Positions 1-9,391 of a stretch of DNA of 64,000 nt are shown here, piece by piece. Positions within the stretch are counted from its first letter, which is position 1, and each line of letters starts with the position of its first letter. The notes beneath the pieces are model-generated. The model saw only the letters and a program-made list of their open reading frames with translations, ran no database searches and was not told where the DNA came from. The stretch is from Acidobacteria bacterium UBA2161. GTDB lineage: Bacteria > Acidobacteriota > Vicinamibacteria > Vicinamibacterales > UBA823. A program made the translations under genes and the position numbers. Location of the stretch: positions 277,518-341,517 of the forward strand of contig DCWN01000017.1 in assembly GCA_002328835.1 (NCBI GenBank), in the 5' to 3' direction.

Positions 1-30
1 CGCGGGGGTTCGGGGCGAAGCCCCAACCTA
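1..30. repeat. Dispersed element family A, copy A1 (cut by window edge)
   Basis: This is the last 30 bases of the repeat seen complete at 15107-15199. The first 25 bases, a GGGGC-GAA-GCCCC hairpin with its left flank, match that copy exactly. It ends in CTA at 28-30, which on the minus strand is the TAG stop codon of the MFS gene. The rest of the element lies outside the window. Confidence 0.75.
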
Positions 31-1281
31 GAGGAGTTCCCGACCCTTGGTTTCCGGGATCCAAATCCAGCAGACGGCGGCCAGGACGAACGCGGCCGAA
101 GCGATCGAGAGCGCGGCGGCGAACCCCTGCGTCTGGGCGAGCGTGCCGACGATGAACGGCGCCACGGCGCTGGCCAGGCGACCGATGTTGTAGGTGAAGC
201 CCTGCGCCGTGGCGCGGATCTCGGTCGGATAGATCTCGGCGGTAACGGCGCCGAACCCGCTGAACGATCCGGTGCCGAAGAAGGCGACCAGCGGGCCGAG
301 GACGAGCAACGCCATCGGGTTGCGCGTAGCGGTGTAGGCGAGGATCAACGCGGCCGCGGTCAGGACGTAGACAACATAGGTCCGCTTCCGGCCAATCCGA
401 TCGCTCACGAAGCCGAAGAGGACGTAGCCGAACCACATGCCGACCTGCATCGCGATGACCAGTCCCGACATCGCGTAGGCGCTCAGGCCGATGCCGCCCT
501 GCTCGACCGGCAGCGACAGGTAGGCCGGAATCCAGAGATTGAAGCCCCACCACGCGAACATGATGCAGGCATTCATCAGCGTCACGGCGACCGTCAGGCC
601 GCGCAGGCCGGGCGCGAAGACGTCGGCAAGACGACCCGTGGCCCCGTCGCGCGCGCGCAACCGCCAGACCTCAGGCTCGTCCACCTTGCGACGGACCCAG
701 ACGGTGAACAGCGCCGGCAGGATGCCGACGAAGAAGACCGCGCGCCACCCGAACGTCGGCAGCACGAGCGCGGTCACGACGGCCGCCGCGGCGTAGCCGA
801 TCGCCCACGAGCTCTGGACCAGACCGAGGGCCTTGCCGCGATGCTCGGCCGGCCACGTCTCGGAGACGAGCGCCGCGCCGCTCGCCCACTCGCCACCCAT
901 GCCGATGCCGAGGAATACACGGAACACCGCGAGCTGTCGGACCGACTGCGCCAGGCCGCAGGCCGCGGTGAAGACCGAATAGATCAGGACGCTCCAGACG
1001 AGCGCGCGGACCCGCCCGAAGCGATCGGCGAAGACGCCGAAGAGGACGCCGCCGACCGCCGAGGCCGCCAGGGTCAGCGACGCCAGCGAGCCGCCCACGG
1101 CCGCGCTCATGTTCAGGTCGGCCATGAGCGTGGCCAGCACCAGCGCGTAGAGCATGACGTCGAACGAGTCGAGCAGCCAGCCCATCGACGCGGCGACGAG
1201 CGCGCGCCGTGCGGCCGGTGACGCATCGCGCCACCACTGCAGGTTCAGGAGTGCGGGTGACTGGACGGAAGAGATGGCCAC
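28..1281 (-). CDS. MFS transporter, metabolite:H+ symporter type
   Basis: This 417-residue inner-membrane carrier has the 12 hydrophobic segments of the major facilitator superfamily. Loop 2-3 holds a clear motif A (ADRFGRVRAL, about residues 85-94), repeated in the second half as SDRIGRKR near residue 290. The first helix contains LDSFD (37-41), a feature of the aromatic-acid/sialate-type symporters, and TM11 is preceded by EIYPTEIRATAQG. These point to uptake of an organic acid or sugar acid, but the substrate cannot be read from sequence. Its start lies 13 bp beyond the stop of the M14 peptidase, on the same strand, so it is probably the distal gene of that unit. Its stop codon is supplied by repeat A1. 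Confidence 0.85.
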   Translation of the reverse strand: MAISSVQSPALLNLQWWRDASPAARRALVAASMGWLLDSFDVMLYALVLATLMADLNMSAAVGGSLASLTLAASAVGGVLFGVFADRFGRVRALVWSVLIYSVFTAACGLAQSVRQLAVFRVFLGIGMGGEWASGAALVSETWPAEHRGKALGLVQSSWAIGYAAAAVVTALVLPTFGWRAVFFVGILPALFTVWVRRKVDEPEVWRLRARDGATGRLADVFAPGLRGLTVAVTLMNACIMFAWWGFNLWIPAYLSLPVEQGGIGLSAYAMSGLVIAMQVGMWFGYVLFGFVSDRIGRKRTYVVYVLTAAALILAYTATRNPMALLVLGPLVAFFGTGSFSGFGAVTAEIYPTEIRATAQGFTYNIGRLASAVAPFIVGTLAQTQGFAAALSIASAAFVLAAVCWIWIPETKGRELL

Positions 1282-1294
1282 GGTTCGGGCCGGG

Positions 1295-4200
1295 CTAGCT
1301 TTCGTCGTCGCCGGCAGCGTCGTCGGTCTTCGGCGGCCGCGGCCGGGTCATGGTGAGGCGCACGCCGTCGAAGAACTCGCTGCCGTCGCGCTCGACCTCG
1401 TGGTCGCCCTCGAAGAGATAGTCGAGAATCGCCTTGTCCCACTGCAGCCCGGCCGTGGCGACGAGTTCCATCCACGGCCCCCGCGCGGTTTCGTCGGGCG
1501 CTTCGGTCGTGCCGCTCCAGATGGTGACGCGGGGGTTGCGCGCCATGTAGCTGCGGCTGCCGGCGCTCGGCCGCGATCCCTTGATGGCCGAATAGATCAG
1601 GACATCGTCGGAGAAGTCGAGCTTGAAGTTCTCGTCGTCGTGGTCGAACCCGTAGCGCTGGTAGCGCGCGTAGGCCCGCGCATTGAGCGCGCGCACGTCC
1701 GGCGCGGCGTTGATGGCTTCGGTGATCCGATCCCTGATCTCGAACGCCGCGTCCTTGTGCCGCGGGTAGCGTGGATCGTCGAGGTAGCTGAAGCCCGGCA
1801 TGAACCACCCGCGCATCCCCCACCAGTCGCGCGACTGCGTCACGCGGTTGCGGACCCAGCCGGCGTACTCGGAGAAGAGCTGCACCCACTCGTGCGACGG
1901 GTAGCCATGCGGGTTGAGAAAGATGTCGGGCAGCCAGGTGCGCCAGAGGTCGGCGCGAATCGTCGACTCGGGATAGATCGGATCGGTCTCCCACTGCCCC
2001 GACCCGACGTCGACGCCCAGCGCGCCCAGGTAACCGGCGTGGAGCATATGGTCGGGCGTGCGCAGTTGCAGGTCGTAGGCGAGCTGTGCGCCGTCGGCGT
2101 TCGTGATCGGATGGATGACGACGTTGACCTTGTCGAGGTGGGTCGCGTAGGCGTCGTCCGTGAGCAGCAGCTCGGCGAGCTTCAGCACGTGACTCGTCGA
2201 CGACACTTCGTTCGCGTGCTGCCGCGCCGAGTAGACGACGGTCGGCTTGAAAGTCGTGGCCTTGGCGTGCGACCAGTGCGACGCCTCGATTGGCGCCATG
2301 AGGTCCATCGCCCAGACCTCCTTGCCGAGATAGCTGCCGCCGACCCGGTAGGTCGTCGCCTGGGGATACTCGGCCATGACGGCCAGAATGGCGTAGGCCT
2401 CCCCAGGCGGAATCGGCGTTTCCCACTGCACCAGCGGCGCATCCGGGTCGCGCGCCGGGGCGCCGTTGAGCAACGAACGGACGTCGGGGAGCGGGTCGGG
2501 CCGCCCGCCGCCCACCAGCGTGGCGACCAGTTGCGTCTCGGCCTCGATCGCGTGCTCCCAGCCTGCGGCGATCTGGAGTTCGCCGAGGTCGGGATAGGCC
2601 AGCGCCGCCTGGTAGAGACCGGCCTCGCGGAGCCGCTCGGCGTGGCCGACGATCGCCGCGACTTGGTCGGCCGACATGATCTGCTCGTCGACCCGCTCGG
2701 CGCGCGTCCGCCTGACGAGTTCGCGTCGCTCGTCCAGCTCGGAGTCGACCTTCACGCGCAGATCGAGCCGCTCGAGGCCGTCGAGACCGTCTCGGACGTA
2801 GGCCGCGAGCGCCTCGGGCCGCTCGAGTGTCACCTTCGGAATGTCGAGACGCCGCTCCCCCTCGCCGCCGTCCACGTCCCGGTAGCGCACCTCGACGCCC
2901 GGACGCGGCGAGTTGAACCCGGTGAACCGGATCGCGACGGTGCCGGCCGTGCCGTCCGACTTCGCCTGCACGATCGGGATGACCCGGCCCGGATAGTTCA
3001 ACGCCTGCCCGCGCGCGTAGCGGCCCAGGACGTCGAAGAAGTGCAGCGTCGCGAAGTAGATCTCCTCGTGCAGCGCCTCCATCGGCGCGATCTGTTCCTG
3101 GTCGATGCCGATCTGGTAGTCGGGCTCGCTCAGCGTCACCTCGACCGTCAGCTCGCCGAAGTGCGGCGCATCGGCCGCGCGCGGCTTGCCATCGTTGAGC
3201 GCCATCACGTAGTCGTAGATCGCGGGCAGCGTCGTGCCCTGAAAGTGATTCCAGAATCGCTCGGGGTCGGTGACGATCCGGGCATCGACGACTTGCCGGT
3301 CACCAACCCGCGCGTCGAGCCACCCGGTCGTGACCCGAACCTTCTCGTAGTCCGGAAACTGGTCGAAGTACGACCGCACCACGACGGCCGGCTCGAACGT
3401 CTGTCGGAGCAACTCGCCGCCGGCCGCATCCCAGGCGATGAGCTCGTAGGTCGGCGAACCGATCGGCATCTTCTCGAACGCGATCGTCTCGAGCGGCAGG
3501 TCGAGTTCGCGCGCGAGGATCTCGTCAATCGGGTGCAACTCGAGCAGCCAGCGCGTCGGCGTGAACATCGCCTGCTGCTGCCAGCCCGGGGGCGGACCGA
3601 TCTCGGCAAACCGAATCTCGATGCGGGCCACGGGCAGCCGGGCCAGTCGCGGGCGCACGGCGTCGTAGAGCCAGCTGTACCCCTGCTTGTAGGCCGACAG
3701 GACCGACACCGACACTTCCGAGAGCATGGCGCCGGCGTCGACGAGTTCCTGCACCGCCTGCTGCTCGATGCGGGTGCGCATCATCGGCGGCTCGCTCAAT
3801 CGCGCGACGATGTTGACCGGCTCGTCCCAGATGACGGCCGGGATCACGTCGGCCCGGAACCGCCGCCAGAACTCGTCGACCTCGGACGGGATCTCGACCG
3901 TCCCGCCGATCGGCTCGCCGTCGACGCTGACCGGCCGCGCCGCCTGAACGTCGAGGCTCTCGACAACGACGTCGATCTCGGGCGCGCTCAAGACCGCCTC
4001 GGCCGTCTGCCGGACCTGCGCCACGAGCCGGGCGTCGGGTTTGTCGACGTAGACCGCGACCCCGACCGATGCCAGGTCACGATCGGCCAGGTCGGCCGCC
4101 AGCTGCTCCAGCTTGTAGAGCGCCGTGGCGGCCTGGCCGATCGGGGTCCGCCCCGAGAGCATCTTCCGCGCGTCGTCCTCGACGGTGTCGATCGTCGGAC

Positions 4201-5602
4201 GATCCTTGCCGCGAGCCGAGACGTGGGGAAACTGCTCGGCCAGTTGACGGATCGCCCGGTCGAGGCCGGCGGTGTCGCCGCCCGTGACGACGAGCGCACT
4301 CTTGCTGCCGAACGCCGGTCGCACCAGCTGAATCAGTCCCTGGCCGGGCGCGAGGTCGGGTAGCGTGAACTTCTCGTCGTCGACCAGCTCGTCGATCAAT
4401 GGATGCTCGATGCCGATGAGCACCAGCGTTGGACGCGAGCCGGCGTTCTCGATGGCGTCGGCCGGCACGACCAGCGGCACCGACAGGCCGGTGGTCTCGA
4501 CGCCGATCCTGGCGGCGAGATCGATCGTCCGCATGATGCCGTCGCCCGACGGCACCAGGAGGATGTCTGTGCGATCGGGAATCAGATCGCTGTTGGCGTC
4601 GCCCAGGAAGCCATCGTTGGCGTAGATCGAAGACAGATCAAGGTTTCGCTTCGCGCCCGACCCTGGCCGGCCGCCCATCGGCTTCGGCTCGGGGCCATCA
4701 GCGCGCGGCACGTCGACCGTGACCGCGACGCCCTCGGCGCGTAGATCGATCTGGAGCAGACGCGCACCAGGATAGGACAGCGCGGGGCCATCGTCCTCAT
4801 CTGTCTCGGCATCGGCGTCGACCTCACGCGCTGCACTCGCCTCGGCCGACCGAGCCGTCACGAGTTCATTGAGCGCGGCCTCGGCCCGACGGAGCGCCGC
4901 CACCGAATCGAACTCGACTGCAGCGTCCAGCCGATCGATGGCGGCATCGCCGGCAACGACACGAACCTGACCAACGTCGATGTCGATGCCATCCTCCGAC
5001 GCGTCGGCGCCGTCATCGCCTTGGTCCAGAAACTCCTGGATCGCGCCGGCAACATCGGTCAGCACGGCGCCCTCCGGATCCCAGACGTGCGGCAGCCGCC
5101 CGGCGAGCAGCTCGGCGGCCGCGAGCGTGCCGGCGTCGTCCGCGCCGGCGACGACGATCACCGGCACACCGGCGGCGCGCGCCACGGTCACCAGCCCCTC
5201 GCCCGCGGCCAGGTCGTCGAGTCCGAGCGCGGCCGGGGAAAGGCCGGCACGGACCGCGCCGGCGGGACCGATCGCCACGATCGGCGCGTCAGCCGAGGCA
5301 CCCTCCCCGGTCAGCGGCAGATCGACGCCCATCGACTCGAATCCCAGGCGTGCGGCGACGTTCGCCGCCGCGGCAACGTCCGCGGCACCGGGCGGGTCGG
5401 CAAGGACGAACCGCACGTTCACGAAGTCGATGACGCCGTCGCCATTGCGATCGTCGAACACCGCCCCTTCTTCGAAGGCCGTGGCCAGCGTCAACGCCGA
5501 CGGTTCGGTGGGCTCCTGGCCGGCCAGCACCGAGGCGGCCAGCCCGAGCACGCACAGCAGGGCAACATGGACACGGATGAACCGTTCATGCGACAGGCGC
5601 AC
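1295..5602 (-). CDS. Giant secreted M14-family zinc carboxypeptidase
   Basis: This 1435-residue protein begins with a Sec signal peptide (hydrophobic core about 11-26, ending VLAGQ), so it acts in the periplasm or outside the cell. The catalytic M14 domain is C-terminal: the zinc pair HxxE sits in RQHANEV near residue 1126 and a candidate third ligand in NPHGYPSHEW near 1232. The first ~450 residues carry two diverged copies of a module that opens with a calcium-loop-like motif (DRNGDGVID near 50 and DANSDLIPD near 337). About 600 further residues separate these from the peptidase, and I recognise no domain in them. Typical M14 enzymes have 300-500 residues, so this is a greatly extended form. 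A role in peptide scavenging is inference. The gene is divergent from the TIM-barrel gene across 164 bp. Confidence 0.85.
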   Translation of the reverse strand: MRLSHERFIRVHVALLCVLGLAASVLAGQEPTEPSALTLATAFEEGAVFDDRNGDGVIDFVNVRFVLADPPGAADVAAAANVAARLGFESMGVDLPLTGEGASADAPIVAIGPAGAVRAGLSPAALGLDDLAAGEGLVTVARAAGVPVIVVAGADDAGTLAAAELLAGRLPHVWDPEGAVLTDVAGAIQEFLDQGDDGADASEDGIDIDVGQVRVVAGDAAIDRLDAAVEFDSVAALRRAEAALNELVTARSAEASAAREVDADAETDEDDGPALSYPGARLLQIDLRAEGVAVTVDVPRADGPEPKPMGGRPGSGAKRNLDLSSIYANDGFLGDANSDLIPDRTDILLVPSGDGIMRTIDLAARIGVETTGLSVPLVVPADAIENAGSRPTLVLIGIEHPLIDELVDDEKFTLPDLAPGQGLIQLVRPAFGSKSALVVTGGDTAGLDRAIRQLAEQFPHVSARGKDRPTIDTVEDDARKMLSGRTPIGQAATALYKLEQLAADLADRDLASVGVAVYVDKPDARLVAQVRQTAEAVLSAPEIDVVVESLDVQAARPVSVDGEPIGGTVEIPSEVDEFWRRFRADVIPAVIWDEPVNIVARLSEPPMMRTRIEQQAVQELVDAGAMLSEVSVSVLSAYKQGYSWLYDAVRPRLARLPVARIEIRFAEIGPPPGWQQQAMFTPTRWLLELHPIDEILARELDLPLETIAFEKMPIGSPTYELIAWDAAGGELLRQTFEPAVVVRSYFDQFPDYEKVRVTTGWLDARVGDRQVVDARIVTDPERFWNHFQGTTLPAIYDYVMALNDGKPRAADAPHFGELTVEVTLSEPDYQIGIDQEQIAPMEALHEEIYFATLHFFDVLGRYARGQALNYPGRVIPIVQAKSDGTAGTVAIRFTGFNSPRPGVEVRYRDVDGGEGERRLDIPKVTLERPEALAAYVRDGLDGLERLDLRVKVDSELDERRELVRRTRAERVDEQIMSADQVAAIVGHAERLREAGLYQAALAYPDLGELQIAAGWEHAIEAETQLVATLVGGGRPDPLPDVRSLLNGAPARDPDAPLVQWETPIPPGEAYAILAVMAEYPQATTYRVGGSYLGKEVWAMDLMAPIEASHWSHAKATTFKPTVVYSARQHANEVSSTSHVLKLAELLLTDDAYATHLDKVNVVIHPITNADGAQLAYDLQLRTPDHMLHAGYLGALGVDVGSGQWETDPIYPESTIRADLWRTWLPDIFLNPHGYPSHEWVQLFSEYAGWVRNRVTQSRDWWGMRGWFMPGFSYLDDPRYPRHKDAAFEIRDRITEAINAAPDVRALNARAYARYQRYGFDHDDENFKLDFSDDVLIYSAIKGSRPSAGSRSYMARNPRVTIWSGTTEAPDETARGPWMELVATAGLQWDKAILDYLFEGDHEVERDGSEFFDGVRLTMTRPRPPKTDDAAGDDES

Positions 5603-5766
5603 GTTCTCGCTCCTCGACAGTCTCGGGGGACGACGGCCGGCCCGTCACCTCGCGTCGGGGCCAGGGAATCAGCGATCCGCCAGACTAGCTTGTGGTTCCT
5701 GATTGATCAAGGATCGCCGTAACCTTCTGCTACGATTGGCGCCGTAATCGACCCATTCGAGGATCC
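5603..5766. promoter_or_regulatory. Divergent intergenic region between the M14 peptidase and TIM-barrel genes
   Basis: This 164-bp gap must hold the promoters of both flanking genes. A TACGAT hexamer at 5731-5736 is a possible -10 for the rightward gene; a TTGATC lies too far upstream (22 bp) to be a good -35. The rightward start at 5767 is preceded by GAGGA. No operator stands out. Confidence 0.3.
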
Positions 5767-6741
5767 ATGACATCACGAATCACGCGCCGGAACTTCCTCG
5801 GCATGGCCGCCGCCGCAACGAGCCTCGCGCCGGTCGTGCGCGCCGCCGCGCAGCCCGGCGACCCGCTCTTCCGGATCTCGCTCGCGCAATGGTCGCTGAA
5901 CCGAACGATCTTCGGGACGAACCGCGCGAACTTCAATTCGCTGCTCAGGACCGACCCCGACGCCGTCCTGCAGGGCTCGCTGAACCCGCTGGACTTCGCC
6001 CGCAGCGCGCGGCGCGACTTCGGCATCGAGGGCATCGAGTACGTCAACACGTTCTTCTTCGGCCATGCGCGTGACGAGAGCTACCTGCGCGACCTCAGGC
6101 AGCGGGCCGACGACGAAGGGGTGACGAGCGTCCTGATCATGTGCGATTCGGAAGGCGACCTTGGCGATCCCGACAGCGGGGGTCGGACGTTGGCCATCGA
6201 GAACCACCACAAGTGGGTCGAGGCGGCGGCATTTCTCGGCTGCCACTCGATCCGGGTCAACGCGCGGAGCCGTGGGCCGTGGGACGAACAGGCGAAGAAC
6301 GCCGCCGACGGCCTTTCGCGCCTGGTCGACTACGCCGACGACTACGACATCAACGTCATCGTCGAAAACCACGGCGGCCTGTCGAGCAACGGCCGGTGGC
6401 TCTCGAGCGTGATGGACATGGTGGGTCACCCGCGCGTAGGGACGCTGCCCGACTTCGGTAACTTCAGCCTGGGCGACGGCGAGACCTACGACAACTATCA
6501 GGGCGTCACCGAGATGATGCCCTACGCCAAGGCGGTTAGCGCGAAGTCGCACGACTTCGACGCCGACGGCAACAACACGCCCGAGGACTTCGAGCGGATG
6601 ATGCGAATCGTGCTGGACGCCGGCTACCGTGGCTGGGTCGGGATCGAGTACGAGGGCCGGAACCACGGCGAGGCCGAGGGGATCCGCCGGACGAAGGCGC
6701 TGCTCGAACGGATCCGGACCGACCTGGCGGGACAGTACTAG
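5767..6741 (+). CDS. Tat-exported sugar isomerase/epimerase-like TIM barrel
   Basis: The 324-residue product opens with a twin-arginine signal (TRRNFLG, R7-R8, then an Ala-rich stretch to about residue 28), so it folds before export. The mature part is a xylose-isomerase-like TIM barrel (AP-endonuclease-2 fold): acidic, metal-binding-type positions are visible in VENHGGLSSN and in GIEYEGRNHGE near the C-terminus. Such exported members are common in Acidobacteriota and Planctomycetes and are thought to act on sugars or sugar acids; the reaction is unknown. A GAGGA sits just upstream of the ATG. The GH172 gene follows 67 bp later on the same strand, which suggests a shared carbohydrate role. 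Confidence 0.85.
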   Translation: MTSRITRRNFLGMAAAATSLAPVVRAAAQPGDPLFRISLAQWSLNRTIFGTNRANFNSLLRTDPDAVLQGSLNPLDFARSARRDFGIEGIEYVNTFFFGHARDESYLRDLRQRADDEGVTSVLIMCDSEGDLGDPDSGGRTLAIENHHKWVEAAAFLGCHSIRVNARSRGPWDEQAKNAADGLSRLVDYADDYDINVIVENHGGLSSNGRWLSSVMDMVGHPRVGTLPDFGNFSLGDGETYDNYQGVTEMMPYAKAVSAKSHDFDADGNNTPEDFERMMRIVLDAGYRGWVGIEYEGRNHGEAEGIRRTKALLERIRTDLAGQY

Positions 6742-6808
6742 CCGGCGCGTGCCGGTCACGCTTCGCTTCTACCTTCAAGGGTTGCACCCACGCGAGAGGA
6801 AGATCGCC

Positions 6809-8050
6809 ATGTTGAAGAACGCACTTCGCAGAAGATTCATGGGTGGCATGCTGGGCATGGGCGGCGCGGCCGCGGCGATGTCCGCGGTTGGCGCGCCGGC
6901 GTTCGCGCAGGAGAGGCAGGGCCGGGGGCAGGTCAACACGCCGGGCGGCCTGGCCGGGTTGTTCCTGGCGCGGCAGGGCCGGCGACGGCGCGAGTCGAGT
7001 TGGAACCGCGACGGCCGGAACGCCGACCGCTACCAGATCGAGCCCGGCGCGACCCACGTCATGGCCGATCTCCAGGGCGCGGGGATCATCCGGCACATCT
7101 GGGTCACCATCAACCATCAGGAGCCCGACTACCTGCGAAAGCTCGTCCTCCGCGCCTACTGGGACGGCCAGAGTGAACCGAGCGTCGAGGCGCCGATCGG
7201 CGACTTCTTCGGCGTCGGCCACGGCCGGGTCTCGAACTACTGGTCGCTGCCGTTGAACATGGTCACGGGCGGTGGACCCGAGAGCCAGAACCGCGCGGCG
7301 ATGAACTGCTTCTTCCCGATGGCGTTCGGCAACGGCGCGCGGATCACGGTCGAGAATCAGGGCGACGAACCGACGCTCGCGCTCTACTACTACGTCGACT
7401 ATGAATCGTTCGATTCGATGATCGACGAGGCCCTTCGGTTCCACGCGCAGTGGCGGCGCGTGAACCCGACCTCCCCGCGGCTCGACCTGTCGAATCGCGT
7501 AAATGACTTCCCGCGCACGAACGAAGAGGTGAACCTGGACGGCAACGGGAACTACACCGTCCTCGAAGCCACCGGCCGGGGCCACTACGTCGGCTGCAAC
7601 CTGTCGATCGATCACCTCAACCCGATTCCGAATTTCAACTGGTTCGGCGAGGGCGACGACTTCTTCTGGATCGACGGCGAGGCGACGCCCTCACTGATGG
7701 GCACGGGCACCGAGGACTACTTCTGCGCGGCGTGGGGCTACCCCGGCGGCTTCAACTCGATGCCCTACCACGGCATCTCGTACCCGGTGGCACCCGAGGA
7801 GGGGCCCGAGCGGTACTCGGGCAAGTGGACGATGTACCGGTACCACGTCGAGGACCCGATCATGTTCCAGCGATCGCTCAAGTTCTCGATCGAAGCCGGC
7901 CACGCGAACGTCCACGCCAACGACTACTCGTCGGTCGCCTACTGGTACCAGACGCTGCCGCACCAGGCGTTCCCGGGCCTGCTGCCGGTGGCGCAGCGAG
8001 TGCCGATTCCGGATCGAGAAAGCCAGCGGAGCTTCTGGCGGACGTTCTAG
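6809..8050 (+). CDS. Glycoside hydrolase family 172 (DUF2961) protein
   Basis: I place the start at ATG 6809, preceded by GAGAGGA; a longer open frame upstream overlaps the previous gene and is not used. The 413-residue product has an arginine-rich N-terminus followed by a Gly/Ala hydrophobic segment ending AFAQE, which reads as a Tat or Sec signal. The body shows the hallmarks of DUF2961/GH172: FFGVGHGRVSNYW, YYYVDYESF, GTGTEDYFCAAWGYPGGFN and YRYHVEDPIMF. Characterised members hydrolyse or rearrange fructose- and arabinose-type linkages, and acidic residues in the GTEDYF region are expected to be catalytic. Together with the upstream TIM barrel it suggests periplasmic breakdown of an unusual glycan; the actual substrate is unknown. 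Confidence 0.88.
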   Translation: MLKNALRRRFMGGMLGMGGAAAAMSAVGAPAFAQERQGRGQVNTPGGLAGLFLARQGRRRRESSWNRDGRNADRYQIEPGATHVMADLQGAGIIRHIWVTINHQEPDYLRKLVLRAYWDGQSEPSVEAPIGDFFGVGHGRVSNYWSLPLNMVTGGGPESQNRAAMNCFFPMAFGNGARITVENQGDEPTLALYYYVDYESFDSMIDEALRFHAQWRRVNPTSPRLDLSNRVNDFPRTNEEVNLDGNGNYTVLEATGRGHYVGCNLSIDHLNPIPNFNWFGEGDDFFWIDGEATPSLMGTGTEDYFCAAWGYPGGFNSMPYHGISYPVAPEEGPERYSGKWTMYRYHVEDPIMFQRSLKFSIEAGHANVHANDYSSVAYWYQTLPHQAFPGLLPVAQRVPIPDRESQRSFWRTF

Positions 8051-8064
8051 GGCAACACCCGGGG

Positions 8065-9165
8065 ATGCGCGCACGCCTGATCCTCCTCACGCTGCTCGGC
8101 GCGCTGCATGCTCCCGTGGCGCATGCCCAGCCGACCGTCGACAACGTGATCCTCGTCACGTTGGACGGCGCGCGAACCCAGGAGATCTTCGGCGGTCTGG
8201 ACGTGGACGTCCTGAGGGCGACCCTCGACGGAGGCGACCCGGAAGCGACCGAGGTGTATCGCAGGTTCTGGGCGCCGACGGCGGAGGCTCGACGCACGCG
8301 GCTGATGCCGTTCTTCTGGGAAACGCTGATGGTCGAGCACGGATCGATCGCCGGCAACCGCGCACTCGGCAGCACCGTCGAACTCGCGAACCGGATGCGG
8401 TTCTCCTACCCGAGCTACGCCGAGATCCTCACCGGCGAAGCGCACGACGACGTCATTACCAGCAACGACAACCGCCGTTATCCGTTCCCGACGGTGCTCC
8501 AGTTCCTGAAGGGCGAACTGGGCCTCGACAGGACGCGGGTCGCGGCGTTTGCCGCCTGGGAGACGTTTCGCTGGATCGTCTCCAGCGAAGCAGGCACCTT
8601 CACCGTCAACGCCGGCTACGAGGCGTCGGACGATCCCGATCCCGTGATGCAGGAGCTGTCGACTCAACAGTTCGAAACGCCGACGCCGTGGGACAACGTC
8701 CGACACGACCACTACACGTTCGCCCTCGCCATGCGGCACCTGGCGGTCCATCGCCCGCGCGTGTTGTATCTGGCGCTGGGCGAGACCGACGACTGGGCCC
8801 ATGGCGAACGCTACGACCGGACGATCGAAGCGTTCGCCCGCAACGACGACCAGCTGCGCCGGCTCTGGGAGTGGCTGCAGAGCGACGACCAGTATCGCGA
8901 CCGGACCGCAATCATCCTGACGACGGACCACGGGCGGGGCAAAACGGCGGCGGACTGGACCGATCACGGGAACGACACGGAAGGCGCCGAGATCGCCTGG
9001 ATGGCGTTCGTCAGTCCAACCGTGCCGATCAGGGGCGAGTGGCAGAACCACGCGCCGATCCGCCTGAACCAGGTGGCGGCGACGCTCACAGCGTTTCTCG
9101 ACCTCGACTTCCTCAGCCTGACGCCGAGCGCCGGACGGCCGATCTCCCGCCTGTTCGATCGCTGA
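8065..9165 (+). CDS. Exported alkaline-phosphatase-superfamily hydrolase
   Basis: ATG 8065 gives a clean Sec signal (LILLTLLGALHAPVAHAQ) and lies 14 bp after the GH172 stop; the same frame is open further upstream but overlaps GH172. The 366-residue protein begins its mature part with NVILVTLDGAR, the metal-binding Asp and nucleophile region of type I phosphodiesterases and nucleotide pyrophosphatases. It has the distal metal site in LTTDHGRG near residue 295 and a further His in WTDHGND. LALGETDDWAHG is also typical. It probably cleaves a phosphate or sulfate ester in the periplasm and is likely co-transcribed with GH172. Confidence 0.8.
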   Translation: MRARLILLTLLGALHAPVAHAQPTVDNVILVTLDGARTQEIFGGLDVDVLRATLDGGDPEATEVYRRFWAPTAEARRTRLMPFFWETLMVEHGSIAGNRALGSTVELANRMRFSYPSYAEILTGEAHDDVITSNDNRRYPFPTVLQFLKGELGLDRTRVAAFAAWETFRWIVSSEAGTFTVNAGYEASDDPDPVMQELSTQQFETPTPWDNVRHDHYTFALAMRHLAVHRPRVLYLALGETDDWAHGERYDRTIEAFARNDDQLRRLWEWLQSDDQYRDRTAIILTTDHGRGKTAADWTDHGNDTEGAEIAWMAFVSPTVPIRGEWQNHAPIRLNQVAATLTAFLDLDFLSLTPSAGRPISRLFDR

Positions 9166-9327
9166 TTCCCCAACGATCGGTTGGGGGATAGCCCGCAGAT
9201 CAGCGTGACGGCCATGGACCAGGAGATGCGGCGGGTCGGGATGCCCAGGCTGGCGCTCCGACCTGGGCACACCGCCGATCTGGCCGCGTTCCTGATGACG
9301 CGGCGCGCGCCACTGGCGGAACACTGA
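9166..9327 (+). pseudogene. Possible cytochrome-c-like C-terminal remnant, in frame after a TGA
   Basis: Directly after the stop at 9163-9165 the same frame stays open for 53 codons to a second TGA at 9325. The sense has a coding look: ISVTAMDQEMRRVGMPRLAL followed by ADLAAFL, resembling the final helices of a c-type cytochrome. No heme motif is present. A CCCCAAC/GTTGGGG hairpin (9168-9186) overlaps its first codons and may simply terminate the operon. It could be a gene relic or chance; I lean weakly to a relic. Confidence 0.3.
9168..9186 (+). terminator. Hairpin after the GH172/phosphatase operon
   Basis: A perfect 7-bp stem (CCCCAAC/GTTGGGG) closes a GATCG loop two bases after the stop codon. 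There is no T-tract, so it would act only as a weak terminator or as a 3' end protector. Confidence 0.35.
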
Positions 9328-9391
9328 CCGGCCCGCCGCGAGGAGATGGGGCTGACGCCACTCCTCGTGGTATCTCCCGTCACGCAGCGTG

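Noticed and set aside
1154..4363. A 1069-codon plus-strand open frame and similar long frames opposite other large genes (for example 49101-50165 and 59997-61283)
   Set aside because: They lie antisense or out of frame to well-supported genes, are extremely rich in Arg, Gly, Pro and Ala, and show no domain; long shadow frames are expected at this GC content.
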